From contig NZ_CP048421.1 in NCBI RefSeq assembly GCF_010450875.1, positions 124,001 to 188,000 on the forward strand: DNA of 64,000 nucleotides, in the 5' to 3' direction. A model generated the notes under the pieces. That model did not search any database, had not been told where the DNA came from, and saw nothing but the letters and a program-made list of their open reading frames with translations. The position numbers and the translations under genes are program-made. The stretch's first letter is position 1, and each line of letters begins with the position of its first letter. Shown piece after piece: positions 34,498 through 43,287 of this stretch. The DNA is from Sphingomonas insulae (GTDB lineage Bacteria > Pseudomonadota > Alphaproteobacteria > Sphingomonadales > Sphingomonadaceae).

Positions 34498-35811
34498 TTA
34501 TCTGGCGGTCACCCGCCACAATGTATTGCCGAGGTCGTCGGCGACGAGCAGTCCACCCGTGCGATCGACCGCAAGACCGACGGGACGGCCGCGCGCTTTG
34601 CCCTCCGTATTGAGAAACGCGGTTAGGACATCGCGCGCCTTGCCGGCGGGCCTGCCACCGCTGAAGGGGATGTAGACGACCTTGTAGCCGTTGAAAGGCG
34701 CGCGGTCCCAGCTGCCATGCTCGGCGACAAAGGCCCCGCCCTGATAGCCGGGCAATTTGCCCGCCGTATAGAACGCCAGCCCGAGCGGCGCGACATGGCT
34801 GCTCAGCGCGTAGTCAGGCGCGATCGCCTTGGCAACGAGATCGGGGCGCTGCGGCATGACCCGCGGGTCCACGTGTTGGCCGTAATAGCTATAGGGCCAG
34901 CCATAGAAGCCGCCGTCCTTTACCGACGTCAGATAGTCGGGAACGAGATTGGGCCCGATCTCGTCGCGCTCGTTGACGACGACCCATAGCCTGTTGGTCG
35001 TTGGCTCCCAGGACAGGCCGTTGGGATTGCGCAGCCCGCTTGCGAAAATGCGATGCGCGCCGCTTGCTCGATCGACTTCCCAGACCGCCGCACGCTCGCG
35101 TTCCGCGCCGATCCCGTTTTCGGTGATGTTGCTGTTCGAGCCGATCCCGACATAGAGCTTCGACCCATCGGGACTGGCCAGCAGGCTCTTGGTCCAGTGA
35201 TGATCGATCGGGCCGCCGGGCAGCTCGGTCAGCACCTGGCCGCGTGCCGTGATCCTGGTTTGGCCGGTGACATACGGATAGCGAACGATCGCGTCGGTAT
35301 TTGCGACATACAGGTCGTTGCCGACCAGAGCGACACCGAACGGGGAGACGAGATGGTCAAGCAACACCGATCGAAGTTCGGGTTTGCCGTCGCCGTCCGT
35401 ATCCCGGAGCAGGGTGATGCGATTGCCGCCCTTCGCGCCTGCCCCGGCATAGTTCTGGACCCATCCCATGATCAGGTCCTTCGGGCGCGTGATCGGTTCG
35501 TAGCCGGGTCCGTTTGCTTCGACGACGAGGATGTCGCCGTTGGGCAACACATAGGGTTGGCGCGGGTGTTCGAGCCCGGTCGCAAGCGCGGCGATCTTCA
35601 ACCCGGCGGGAACGGTCGGTGTCTCGTTCGGCTGCCAGCTCGACACCGGGGCGACCTTCATCGGCGGCAACAGATATTGCTGCTGCGCGGGCAAGGGCGG
35701 ATTTGCGCCGATCTGGGTCGAGGCAGGGGCGGGATCCTGTCCGCAGCCTGCAAGCAGGGTCGCGACCGCCACCGCCAGCAGCGAGGCGCCAATGCCGGGT
35801 GCGCGGCTCAT
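34498..35811 (-). CDS. PQQ-dependent sugar (sorbosone-type) dehydrogenase lipoprotein
   Basis: This 437-aa protein has a lipoprotein signal (LLAVAVATLLAGC) and a six-bladed beta-propeller of the L-sorbosone/soluble glucose dehydrogenase family: ALATGLEHPRQPYVLPNGDI, RNPNGLSWEPTTNRLWVVVN, ERDEIGPNL and GWPYSYYG. It would oxidise aldoses in the periplasm with PQQ as cofactor. Its ATG overlaps the stop of the DUF2231 membrane gene (ATGA), an arrangement seen when DUF2231 proteins accompany periplasmic redox enzymes. PQQ biosynthesis genes are not in this window. Confidence 0.86.
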   Translation of the reverse strand: MSRAPGIGASLLAVAVATLLAGCGQDPAPASTQIGANPPLPAQQQYLLPPMKVAPVSSWQPNETPTVPAGLKIAALATGLEHPRQPYVLPNGDILVVEANGPGYEPITRPKDLIMGWVQNYAGAGAKGGNRITLLRDTDGDGKPELRSVLLDHLVSPFGVALVGNDLYVANTDAIVRYPYVTGQTRITARGQVLTELPGGPIDHHWTKSLLASPDGSKLYVGIGSNSNITENGIGAERERAAVWEVDRASGAHRIFASGLRNPNGLSWEPTTNRLWVVVNERDEIGPNLVPDYLTSVKDGGFYGWPYSYYGQHVDPRVMPQRPDLVAKAIAPDYALSSHVAPLGLAFYTAGKLPGYQGGAFVAEHGSWDRAPFNGYKVVYIPFSGGRPAGKARDVLTAFLNTEGKARGRPVGLAVDRTGGLLVADDLGNTLWRVTAR

Positions 35812-36254
35812 CGTACGTCCCCCGTCAGCTGGCGAACGGTGCGAGCCGTCCCCAACCAGTTTACGACGATGACCAGCACCGTCACAGTCCCCGACAGGAT
35901 GATCCCCGTCGGAACCACCGACGTCCAGGCATCACGGCTATGTACGAAGGCGTTCCACAAGGACAACGCCAGGACGAGCGCGTTGCCGGCGGAGTGAATC
36001 CATCCCGGACGCAAGGTAGACTTGTTCTTGGACAAAAGCGCCTCGGCCATGCCAACGACCGCGGCTGCCACGCCCATCACAAGGCCACCGGTGATCAGCC
36101 AGACGGAGAAATTGGCCCACATCATCACCGCGGTATTCAGGTAGACGATGTCGGTGACGAAGGCGCCACTGAAGAAGGCGATCGGATAGGCTGCAAGCAG
36201 CACATGAAGCGGATGCACCGCGCTGACGATTGGCCGGGAGGATGGGGTCGGCAT
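35808..36254 (-). CDS. DUF2231 membrane protein
   Basis: This 148-aa protein has four hydrophobic segments (HPLHVLLAAYPIAFFSGAFV, NFSVWLITGGLVMGVAAAVV, SAGNALVLALSLWNAF, TGIILSGTVTVLVIVVNWLG). The HPLHV..P motif in the first is typical of DUF2231, and such proteins may carry haem or electrons. It is translationally coupled to the PQQ dehydrogenase downstream, supporting a role as its membrane partner; that role is inference. Confidence 0.8.
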   Translation of the reverse strand: MPTPSSRPIVSAVHPLHVLLAAYPIAFFSGAFVTDIVYLNTAVMMWANFSVWLITGGLVMGVAAAVVGMAEALLSKNKSTLRPGWIHSAGNALVLALSLWNAFVHSRDAWTSVVPTGIILSGTVTVLVIVVNWLGTARTVRQLTGDVR

Positions 36255-36297
36255 AGGGCCTCCGGGCCGCGACGCGCCATTGCGTGGGCCTTTCTAA

Positions 36298-36810
36298 CTA
36301 CGCCCTGCGCGATGTTGCGTTCCACGCAGCACAGGTCTTCGTGTCCTTTGCCACCCTCGTTGTGATCTTGACCGACAGCGTCGAAAGCAATCCTTTCGGG
36401 CGATCTACCGGGCCGACGGGGCAACCGAGCGCCTTGCCGTTCTCGTCGAGAAACGCCGTGACCCGATCACGCGCTTCGCCGCCCGGCCTGCCACCAGTGC
36501 AGGGAAGGAACACGGCCATGTGGCGCTAGGGGGGCACCGTCGTCGCTGCCGTGCTCGATGCGAAAGGACCACCTTGATACCGAGGCAATTTGTCCGCCGA
36601 GTAGAATGTAAGCCCGAGCCGAACGGCGTGGCCGCGCTGCGGGTAATCCGGCGCGATCGCGTTGGAAGGAATTCGGGGGCTGCGACATGCTCCGCGCTTC
36701 GCCATGCTGGCCATGATCGCCTGAGACTTCAGACTTCGGTGATCCCGAGGACCGACCCGGTCGCGTGCCAGCGCGGCGGGGTTGCGAAAGCCGATGATTT
36801 TGACATCGAT
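36298..36810 (-). pseudogene. Decayed second PQQ sugar dehydrogenase
   Basis: Fragments in different frames match the C-terminal part of the 34498-35811 protein. AIAPDYPQRGHAVRLGLTFY and SADKLPRYQGGPF correspond to its AIAPDYALSSHVAPLGLAFY and TAGKLPGYQGGAF. GGRPGGEARDRVTAFLDENG corresponds to GGRPAGKARDVLTAFLNTEG. A short GFRNP near 36790 may match GLRNP. The 5' two-thirds is missing and frames are broken, so this is a remnant, divergent enough not to be a fresh tandem duplication. Confidence 0.8.
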
Positions 36811-36912
36811 TCATGGGCATGTCGGAACACATCGATGGTCTTCGATCGTTATGACGGCAACGCCGTTCTATTTTTGTGCCGAGCGTCAGCTATAAAAAGA
36901 GGACTACAATCG

Positions 36913-37059
36913 ATGCTTTGGACCCTTGCCGTCATTCTGTTGATTCTGTGGCTACTCGGCTTCGTTGTTTTCCATGTCGCCGGTGGCCTCATTCACATCC
37001 TGATCGTGGTTGCCGTGATCGTCATCGTCTATCAGCTCGTGACCGGCCGTAGAGGCTAA
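36913..37059 (+). CDS. lmo0937-family small membrane protein
   Basis: This 48-aa protein with two hydrophobic segments (LWTLAVILLILWLLGFVVFH, IHILIVVAVIVIVYQLV) ends in GRRG, as in the lmo0937 family of tiny membrane proteins often induced by stress. An AGAGGA ribosome site precedes the ATG. It is followed by a palindromic hairpin and a 68-aa hydrophilic protein. Confidence 0.8.
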   Translation: MLWTLAVILLILWLLGFVVFHVAGGLIHILIVVAVIVIVYQLVTGRRG

Positions 37060-37090
37060 CGATCGACGGAGCATGCGCAAACATATTCCG

Positions 37091-37112
37091 GTCACGCGGC
37101 ATGCCGCGTGAC
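37091..37112. repeat. 22-bp perfect palindrome
   Basis: GTCACGCGGCA is followed at once by its exact complement. It lies between the lmo0937-type gene and the hydrophilic-protein gene. With no loop it would form a poor RNA hairpin unless the centre opens; it may be an operator or a weak terminator. Confidence 0.5.
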
Positions 37113-37129
37113 TGACTCACGAGGTGAAG

Positions 37130-37336
37130 ATGATGAGCGACACGAACGATCGAACCGATACCGCACGCCGCCACGATGATCGCGACATGATCGAAGCGAT
37201 CGAGCCGACGCCTACCCAGGCCGGACGATCGGGGGGCACGCTGCAACGCGATATCGCGACCCAGGCGGAAGAAGAGCATGTCATCGACGGCAAGACCGGC
37301 GTGACGCGGGTTCGGAAAGAAGACGAAAAAGACTAA
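37130..37336 (+). CDS. Small hydrophilic protein (68 aa)
   Basis: This charged, probably disordered protein (RTDTARRHDDRDMIEAIEP, GKTGVTRVRKEDEKD) has no Cys and no hydrophobic segment. The start at 37130 follows GAGGTGAAG. Similar short charged proteins next to small membrane proteins are frequent in sphingomonads and often stress-linked. No defined family is claimed. Confidence 0.6.
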   Translation: MMSDTNDRTDTARRHDDRDMIEAIEPTPTQAGRSGGTLQRDIATQAEEEHVIDGKTGVTRVRKEDEKD

Positions 37337-37624
37337 ATTACCTGGCATGCCGATGCTGGACATCAACTTTGCTAACCTGATGATGGCAAAAAAATATGCG
37401 ATCAGAATAATGCCAAGTCGTATAGGTCAGGGTCGCAGATGGTGATCTCGTCGATCCGGGGCTCGCCACATGGAAACCGGCGCAGTGTTGGCTGTGAGCC
37501 AGGGATAGAAACACCATCAGCGCCTGAGATCGCCAAGGACAGAGGGACGACGGGCTTGTGTTCTCACAAAGCAGGTGCTGCCCCTCCTCCCTTCGACCGC
37601 GTTGCTCGACGTGAGACATTGATC

Positions 37625-38056
37625 CTACCGATCGGTGGGGCCGTCAGACGGTCGACGACGCGTGTCCCCGAAGGCGGACAGGATCGGACATGGCCCAGCC
37701 GTTCCTGTCGAGCAGTCATCCTCCAACTGCGCCAGCCACGCACGGGCTGCGCCAAGTTCGCTCAGCAAACCATCGAGTTGCGCAAGACGCTGCCGCGCCA
37801 ATGCCCGCACCGCCGGGCGATCTTGCTCCCCGTCGAGCCGCAGCAACTCTGCGACTTCATCAAGCGAAAAGCCCGCTGCCTTGGCCGATCGTATAAAGGA
37901 TAGCTGCCTGACATCCGCGGCGCCGTAGCGCCTGACCGCACCGCGGCTGCCCGGCCCCGAGTTTGCTGGCGGAGCGCTCAGCAGCCCGCGTCGCTGGTAA
38001 TAGCGGATCGTCTCCACCCCAACGCCCCCCGCCCGCGCCAGTCCGGAAATAGTCAT
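37625..38056 (-). CDS. MerR-family regulator
   Basis: This 143-aa protein starts MTISGLARAGGVGVETIRYY and continues RRYGAADVRQLSFIRSAKAAGFSLDEVAELL, the MerR winged helix. Of the three mercury-binding cysteines of MerR it has two, in LEDDCSTGTAGPCPILSAF. The residue expected at the start of the dimer helix is not Cys (DGEQDRPA). It may sense another thiophilic metal, redox state, or mercury by a variant site. The ATG at 38056 is used because the upstream one at 38083 overlaps the operator. It is divergent from the glutaredoxin-membrane gene. Confidence 0.85.
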   Translation of the reverse strand: MTISGLARAGGVGVETIRYYQRRGLLSAPPANSGPGSRGAVRRYGAADVRQLSFIRSAKAAGFSLDEVAELLRLDGEQDRPAVRALARQRLAQLDGLLSELGAARAWLAQLEDDCSTGTAGPCPILSAFGDTRRRPSDGPTDR

Positions 38057-38068
38057 GTCCGCCAACAC

Positions 38069-38099
38069 TTGTCTCCGTACCATGGTACGGACCCATATG
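38069..38099 (+). promoter_or_regulatory. MerR-type promoter with 19-bp spacer
   Basis: A -35 TTGTCT (38069-38074) and -10 CATATG (38094-38099) are separated by 19 bp. The spacer contains the perfect palindrome CCGTACCATGGTACGG (38075-38090). Overlong spacers filled by a dyad are the hallmark of MerR-activated promoters. It points at the glutaredoxin-membrane gene. Confidence 0.8.
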
Positions 38100-38136
38100 G
38101 GCCGAATTGGCCGATGCGCCAGCAGGAGAGCGACCC

Positions 38137-38868
38137 ATGACCAAGACCGCGACGCTGTACCGTATGGTGATGCCCAGCCATGTCTGCCCGTTCGGCCTCA
38201 AATCCAAATGGCAGCTCGAACGGCACGGCTACACGGTTGACGACCACTGGCTGCGCACGCGAGAGGAGACTGACGCCTTCATGGCCCGGCACGGCGTGAA
38301 GACCACGCCGCAAACATTCATCGGAAGCGAGCGGATCGGCGGCAACGACGATCTCACCCGCTTCTTCGGCGGCCATGTGCCGGCCAAGGACGAGACCAGC
38401 TACCGGCCCGTCGTCGCGGTGTTCGCTATGACGGCGCTGATGGCCTTGGCTGCCAGTGCCGCCGCGCTCGGCACACCGTTCACGACGCAGGCGGTGATGT
38501 GGTTCGTCAGCCTGTCGATGTGCGTGCTGGCGATCCTCAAGCTTCAGGACGTGGAGCGCTTCTCCACGATGTTCCTGAATTACGACCTGCTTGGCCGCCG
38601 TTGGGTGCCCTATGCCTATCTTTACCCCTTCGGCGAGGCGCTGGCGGGCGTATTGATGACCGCAGATGCACTGCGCTGGGTATCCGTGCCGGTGGCGCTG
38701 TTCATTGGTGGAGTGGGCGCGGTGTCAGTCGTGAAGGCGGTCTATGTCGACAAGCGCGAGCTCAAATGCGCCTGCGTTGGCGGAGCGACCACCGTCCCGC
38801 TTGGGTTCGTATCGCTCACCGAAAACCTATTCATGGTCGGCATGGCGCTGTGGATGCTCGTGCGTTGA
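38137..38868 (+). CDS. Glutaredoxin-like/MauE-DoxX-like membrane fusion
   Basis: This 243-aa protein has an N-terminal glutaredoxin fold (1-80, CPFGLKSKWQLERHGYTVDD, with a single Cys in CPFG and TTPQTFIGSERIGGNDDL). A C-terminal membrane part follows with four to five segments (VAVFAMTALMALAASAAAL, TQAVMWFVSLSMCVLAILKL, and others). LKCACVGGATTVPLGFVSLT in the last third has CxC and resembles MauE/MerT-like redox membrane proteins. It probably handles thiols or a metal at the inner membrane. The MerR-type promoter suggests it is induced by the ligand of the adjacent regulator. Confidence 0.78.
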   Translation: MTKTATLYRMVMPSHVCPFGLKSKWQLERHGYTVDDHWLRTREETDAFMARHGVKTTPQTFIGSERIGGNDDLTRFFGGHVPAKDETSYRPVVAVFAMTALMALAASAAALGTPFTTQAVMWFVSLSMCVLAILKLQDVERFSTMFLNYDLLGRRWVPYAYLYPFGEALAGVLMTADALRWVSVPVALFIGGVGAVSVVKAVYVDKRELKCACVGGATTVPLGFVSLTENLFMVGMALWMLVR

Positions 38869-39171
38869 TCGGGACGACGACTAAACGGGTTGTGCAAGGA
38901 TATCGCCGCTATGCCGCGATGATCGCGGCGTCGACACTCGTGATGTTTGGCCTCATCTTTCAGGACTTCTAGGTTCCGCAGCGACAAGCGAAACCTCACG
39001 TACATCAGCACCACCAGCTGGATCACGTGGGGCCGGGAGCCGAGGTGCCGACACGGTGATGCGGGCGTGCGCCGGCGACGCATTGAAGCGCCCTGGGTTT
39101 CCACTATCAGTCGGTGCATGGGATCCGACGGCGCCGGACAGACCGCATCCCGTCGGGCGAAGGTTCAGTGA
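38869..39171. other. Interval with no supported gene
   Basis: About 300 bp between the glutaredoxin-membrane gene and the ClC gene. No frame has protein character, and no strong hairpin or repeat was seen. Confidence 0.4.
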
Positions 39172-40854
39172 TCAGCGCTCGCCGAACAGGTCGCGCTGCG
39201 CCTTTTCCAGTTCCTCGGCGTAGCGGCGGCGCACGAACGTTTCCGACAGGATGCCGAGCACGCGGCGATCGTCGTCGAGCACGGCCAATTCATCCGCGCC
39301 CGAGGCGTCAAATCGGCGCATGACCTCAGCGATATCCATCGTCGGTGCGAGCGCCGCATCGGCATTCACCGCAATCTCCGCGACTGGCGCGCCCGGATCG
39401 AAACCCTCGCCGTGCGCCGTAGGGGTCTGGACAATGCCGGCATAACGCTCGTCCGCATCGACCAGGACGGTGCGGCTCGTCGCGCCGAGCGGCACGCGGC
39501 GGCGGAAGGCGGCGATCGTCGTCGCGGCAGGGATCGGCTTGGCGTCGCGGCGCATCATCCGGCCCGCGGTGAGTGTCTTGACCCAGCCGACGTCCCGCGC
39601 GCTCTTGATCGTCTCGCCACGCAAATGCAGCCGCCAGGTCGAGAAGCTGTAACCGAACGTCTCGCGCACGATCGTCGACGACACCAGCGCGGCCGCGAGC
39701 ACCGCGCCGGTGAGAGCGAAATCCTGCGTCGCCTCCAGCACGAGCATCGCCATCGTCATCGGCCCGCCGACCACCGCCACCGCGAGGGCCGCCATCCCGA
39801 CCAGCGCGGCGTTGCGCGGATCGATCACGTCGTGGCCGACCGCGGCGGCTAGCCCACCGGCGAACAGATGTCCCACCAGCGTTCCGAGGAAGAGCGATGC
39901 GAAAAACAGCCCGCCGCGAAACCCGAAGCCAAGCGAGACGATCGACGCCGCGCATTTCGCGAGGAAGATCGTCGCGATGAAAGCCAGCGGCGCGCCCAGC
40001 GCGAGGTCGGCGTGGAGCGCGCCATGCCCCGCCGACAGCGCCTGCGGTGACACCAGCGCGATCGGGATCAGCAGCGCGCCGCCGATCGCCGGGCGCGCCC
40101 AGTCGGGCAGCCGCGTGCGCCGCGTGGCGCTTTCGACGAAGGCGACGGCACGCATCAGCGCGATGCCGATCCCCGCGCAGATCGCGCCGAGGCCGGCATA
40201 GATCAGGAAATGGTGTGTCTCGTGCGGGAAGGTCGCGACCGCGTCGATGAGATAGGGCTGGATGCCGAGTAGTTGCGCGACCAGTGTCCCAGCCAATGCG
40301 GCGGCGACGACGGGCGCGAGTGCGGTCGGCGTGTACGCGCCGATGACGATCTCGAACGCGTAGAACGCACCGGCGAGCGGCGCGCCGAACGCCGCGGCGA
40401 TCGCTGCTCCGGTACCCGCACCGACCAGGTTTCGCATATCGGCGCGGCGCAGATTGAACAGGCGCCCCACGACCGAGCCGATTGCGCCACCTAGCTGCGC
40501 ATAGGCGGCCTCCAGTCCGACCGACGCGCCAAAGCCGTTCGACAGCATCGTCTGCCCCGAAATCACCAGGCTATCAGGCGCCGACATCCTGCCGCCGTGG
40601 AGCGCATTGGCCTCGACCGCATCGACCAGCCGCCGCTTGCGCGCTCGCGTTGCCCAGGAAAATGTTGCGAGCACGATGCCGCCGATCGGCAGTACGATCA
40701 GCGTGGCGATCGGCAGCAACGGCAGCGCACTTAGCCGGCCGTCTGCTGGTAGGTCGAACAGAACATGCTGCAGCGTGCGCGCGATCGCGCCTTGGAACAC
40801 GCTGAACAGACCTGCCCCCGCCCCGACGAGTGTCGCCAGCACGATGAACGCCAT
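39172..40854 (-). CDS. ClC-family chloride channel/transporter with CBS domains
   Basis: This 560-aa protein has about ten membrane segments and the ClC selectivity motifs GFGASVGLEAAYAQLGG (gating Glu retained) and LGFGFRGGLFFASLFLG. A C-terminal CBS pair lies near 430-550 (MDIAEVMRRFDASGADELAV). ClC proteins exchange Cl- for H+ or conduct Cl-. The frame stays open upstream of the ATG at 40854 (RRLILQAFAFIKWIRRRVRA), looking like the usual basic N-terminus, but offers no ATG, GTG or TTG before a stop. The true start may be a CTG, or the gene may be slightly truncated. Confidence 0.85.
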   Translation of the reverse strand: MAFIVLATLVGAGAGLFSVFQGAIARTLQHVLFDLPADGRLSALPLLPIATLIVLPIGGIVLATFSWATRARKRRLVDAVEANALHGGRMSAPDSLVISGQTMLSNGFGASVGLEAAYAQLGGAIGSVVGRLFNLRRADMRNLVGAGTGAAIAAAFGAPLAGAFYAFEIVIGAYTPTALAPVVAAALAGTLVAQLLGIQPYLIDAVATFPHETHHFLIYAGLGAICAGIGIALMRAVAFVESATRRTRLPDWARPAIGGALLIPIALVSPQALSAGHGALHADLALGAPLAFIATIFLAKCAASIVSLGFGFRGGLFFASLFLGTLVGHLFAGGLAAAVGHDVIDPRNAALVGMAALAVAVVGGPMTMAMLVLEATQDFALTGAVLAAALVSSTIVRETFGYSFSTWRLHLRGETIKSARDVGWVKTLTAGRMMRRDAKPIPAATTIAAFRRRVPLGATSRTVLVDADERYAGIVQTPTAHGEGFDPGAPVAEIAVNADAALAPTMDIAEVMRRFDASGADELAVLDDDRRVLGILSETFVRRRYAEELEKAQRDLFGER

Positions 40855-41143
40855 CTCGCTCGCGCGGACGCGGCGGCGGATCCATTTGATGAACGCGAAA
40901 GCTTGCAGGATCAGTCGCCTTATCGAAGGTCTGCCCTCCCTACGTCCTGACCAGACAGCGGACTAGTGGCACACGATCACGCAAAGGCATTGCGACGTAT
41001 CGCGCCCAAATATTTGCGCCAAACGAAGGCCTTGTGCACCGAATGATTGGCCGGGCAGCCGAATCAGCAATGGCGAGCGCACTGCAACCTGATATCCGGT
41101 TGGCCGAGCACGCGACGGTGTTCGACGAGAGGGCCGAACGAGC

Positions 41144-42922
41144 GTGACATTGCCGCAAATCCTGTCCTTCGCGCTGATCGGCGTCACCGTGGTGACGTTC
41201 GCCACCGGCCGATTCCGCTACGACCTCGTATCGCTTGTCGCGCTACTTGTGGCGATCGCCATCGGGATCGTGCCGGTGAAGGACGCTTTCACCGGCTTCA
41301 CCAGCGACGTCGTCGTGATCATCGCCGCGGCGCTCGTCATCAGCGCGGGGATTGCGCGTTCGGGCGTGGTCGAGGCGACGCTTGCGCCGGGGCTGCGCAA
41401 GTTGAAGACGCTCACCACGCAGGTCCCGGCGATGACCGCGGCGACCGCACTGCTGTCGATCGTCACCAAAAACGTCGGCGCGCTGACTATCCTAATGCCG
41501 ACCGCGATCAAAATCGGACGGCAGGAGGGCAGCTCTGTTTCCGCGTTGCTGATGCCGATGTCGTTCATTTCGCTGATCGCGGGGCTGTCGACGCTGGTCG
41601 GCACCTCGACCAACATCATCGTCAGCCAGGTACGCGAGCAGACGCTGGGCAAGCCGTTCCGCATGTTCGATTTCGCCCCGGTCGGACTGTCTCTGACCCT
41701 GCTCGGTCTCGCCTTCCTCAGCGTCGCTTGGCGCATCCTGCCGCGTGACCGGCAGGGGCGCGAGGATCTGGGCGAAAGCAATGCCGATGCGGTCTTTTCT
41801 ACCGAGGCGACCGTACCCGACGATCTGCCCGATGATCTCAAGACGATCGCCGACCTCGATCTCGACAAGGAACACGTCGTCGTGGCGGGGATCGTCGGCT
41901 CAAACGGCGAACGGCGCGATGCGTCGCTTGGGGCGCCCCTCGTGCCGGGCGAGGTGCTCGTATTGCGTGGGGCGGATGCGGCGCTCGCCAAGGCATTCGA
42001 CCGGCTGCCGCTGCACGAGGTGCGCGCAGACAAGGATGTCGAGAAGGACCAGCCGAACGAGGAGGTCCGCTCGATCGAGGCGGTTGTGCAGCCAGATTCG
42101 CCGCTGATCGGCAAGACCGCGAGGCGCGCGCGGTTGCAGGACGACTATGGCGTCAAGCTGCTCGCCGTCGGGCGTAGCAACGAGCGGATCACCGAACGAC
42201 TACGCGAGATCACGATCCGCGCGGGCGACGTGCTGCTGGTGCAAGCTGGCGAGAACGCGCTGCCGGACTTTCTGAAATCACTGTCGCTACTGCCGCTGGC
42301 CGATCGCGCGGTGTCGCTCGGCAACCCGCGCAAGCGCTACGGGCCGATCGCGATCGTCGTGGTCGCGATCGCTTTGATCGCGATGGGGATCGTGCCGGTA
42401 GTGGCCGGCTTCTTCGGCGCGGCGGTCCTGATCGTGGTGATCGGTGCGCTGCCGATCCGCGAGGCATACGGCGCGCTTGAGCCCGAGGTCCTCATCCTGA
42501 TTGGCGCACTGACCCCGATCAGCGAGGCGGTGCAGCATACCGGCGGCACCGCGCTGATCGCGGCGGGGCTGGCGCAGATCCTGACGGGCATCGCACCGAT
42601 CCTGGTTCTGGGTACTTTGCTGGTGGTGGCGATGGCGGCAGCGCCGTTCCTGCACAACGCGCCGACCGTGCTGGTGCTTGGGCCGATCGCGGTGATGGTG
42701 GCGCAGCGGCTACACCTCAATCCCGATCCGTTCCTGATGGCGGTGGCGACCGGCGCGGGATGCGATTTCCTCACCCCCGTCGGCCACCAGTGCAACACCT
42801 TGGTCATGGGGCCGGGGGGATACCGGTTCGGCGATTACGCGCGGCTGGGCGCGCCGCTGTCGCTCATGGTGATTTTGCTCGGCGTGCCCCTGATCGCATT
42901 CATCTGGCCGCTGGCAGGGTAA
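41144..42922 (+). CDS. SLC13-family permease with TrkA-C domains (first of two)
   Basis: This 592-aa protein has two halves of SLC13/ArsB-like membrane segments. The first contains LIAGLSTLVGTSTNIIVSQV, the second FLHNAPTVLVLGPIAVMVAQ and CDFLTPVGHQCNTLVMGPGG. Between them are two regulatory TrkA-C (RCK-C) modules around 215-385. Such proteins export or import dicarboxylates, sulfate or other anions with Na+; the substrate cannot be read here. It starts with GTG at 41144. A paralogue of the same build is at 53718-55514. Confidence 0.85.
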   Translation: MTLPQILSFALIGVTVVTFATGRFRYDLVSLVALLVAIAIGIVPVKDAFTGFTSDVVVIIAAALVISAGIARSGVVEATLAPGLRKLKTLTTQVPAMTAATALLSIVTKNVGALTILMPTAIKIGRQEGSSVSALLMPMSFISLIAGLSTLVGTSTNIIVSQVREQTLGKPFRMFDFAPVGLSLTLLGLAFLSVAWRILPRDRQGREDLGESNADAVFSTEATVPDDLPDDLKTIADLDLDKEHVVVAGIVGSNGERRDASLGAPLVPGEVLVLRGADAALAKAFDRLPLHEVRADKDVEKDQPNEEVRSIEAVVQPDSPLIGKTARRARLQDDYGVKLLAVGRSNERITERLREITIRAGDVLLVQAGENALPDFLKSLSLLPLADRAVSLGNPRKRYGPIAIVVVAIALIAMGIVPVVAGFFGAAVLIVVIGALPIREAYGALEPEVLILIGALTPISEAVQHTGGTALIAAGLAQILTGIAPILVLGTLLVVAMAAAPFLHNAPTVLVLGPIAVMVAQRLHLNPDPFLMAVATGAGCDFLTPVGHQCNTLVMGPGGYRFGDYARLGAPLSLMVILLGVPLIAFIWPLAG

Positions 42923-43287
42923 GTGCGCCGAGGCAGTTGCGGTCGCGTCACAATTTCACCGTGCGCAGTGATAGAGAGCCTCATCGCACCGAAATTTGTT
43001 GGCAAAGCAACCGCACCCGACGCAACGAGGGCGACCTAGTACCGGTCGGCCTGCTCCGCAGCAGCCGCAGGATTTGATAGAACCGTGGCTCGCGCTCGGC
43101 GCCGACCAGCGTGGCTACTTTCACCGTGCCCGCGCGGCATATGGTCATTCCTGCTCGTCTCAGCGGCTGCGCGACGCCGGTCCAGCGGCGCACCGATTTT
43201 TTGATAGCATCCAAGTTTGCACCGTCGTCGCGCCGGCGCTGGGCACGCAACTGGGTGTTCGAAACGCTGCTTTTGAGACGCGAAACC
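42923..43287. other. Convergent interval with no supported gene
   Basis: 365 bp between the 3' ends of the SLC13 permease and the antiporter. Open frames here have Arg/Ser-rich composition typical of shadows, and no clear terminator was found. Confidence 0.4.

Noticed and set aside
36824..36850. GGAAC...CGTT resembling an EcfG general-stress promoter before the lmo0937-type gene
   Set aside because: The spacer is 18 bp, longer than the 16-17 bp usual for this motif in alphaproteobacteria, so it may be chance.
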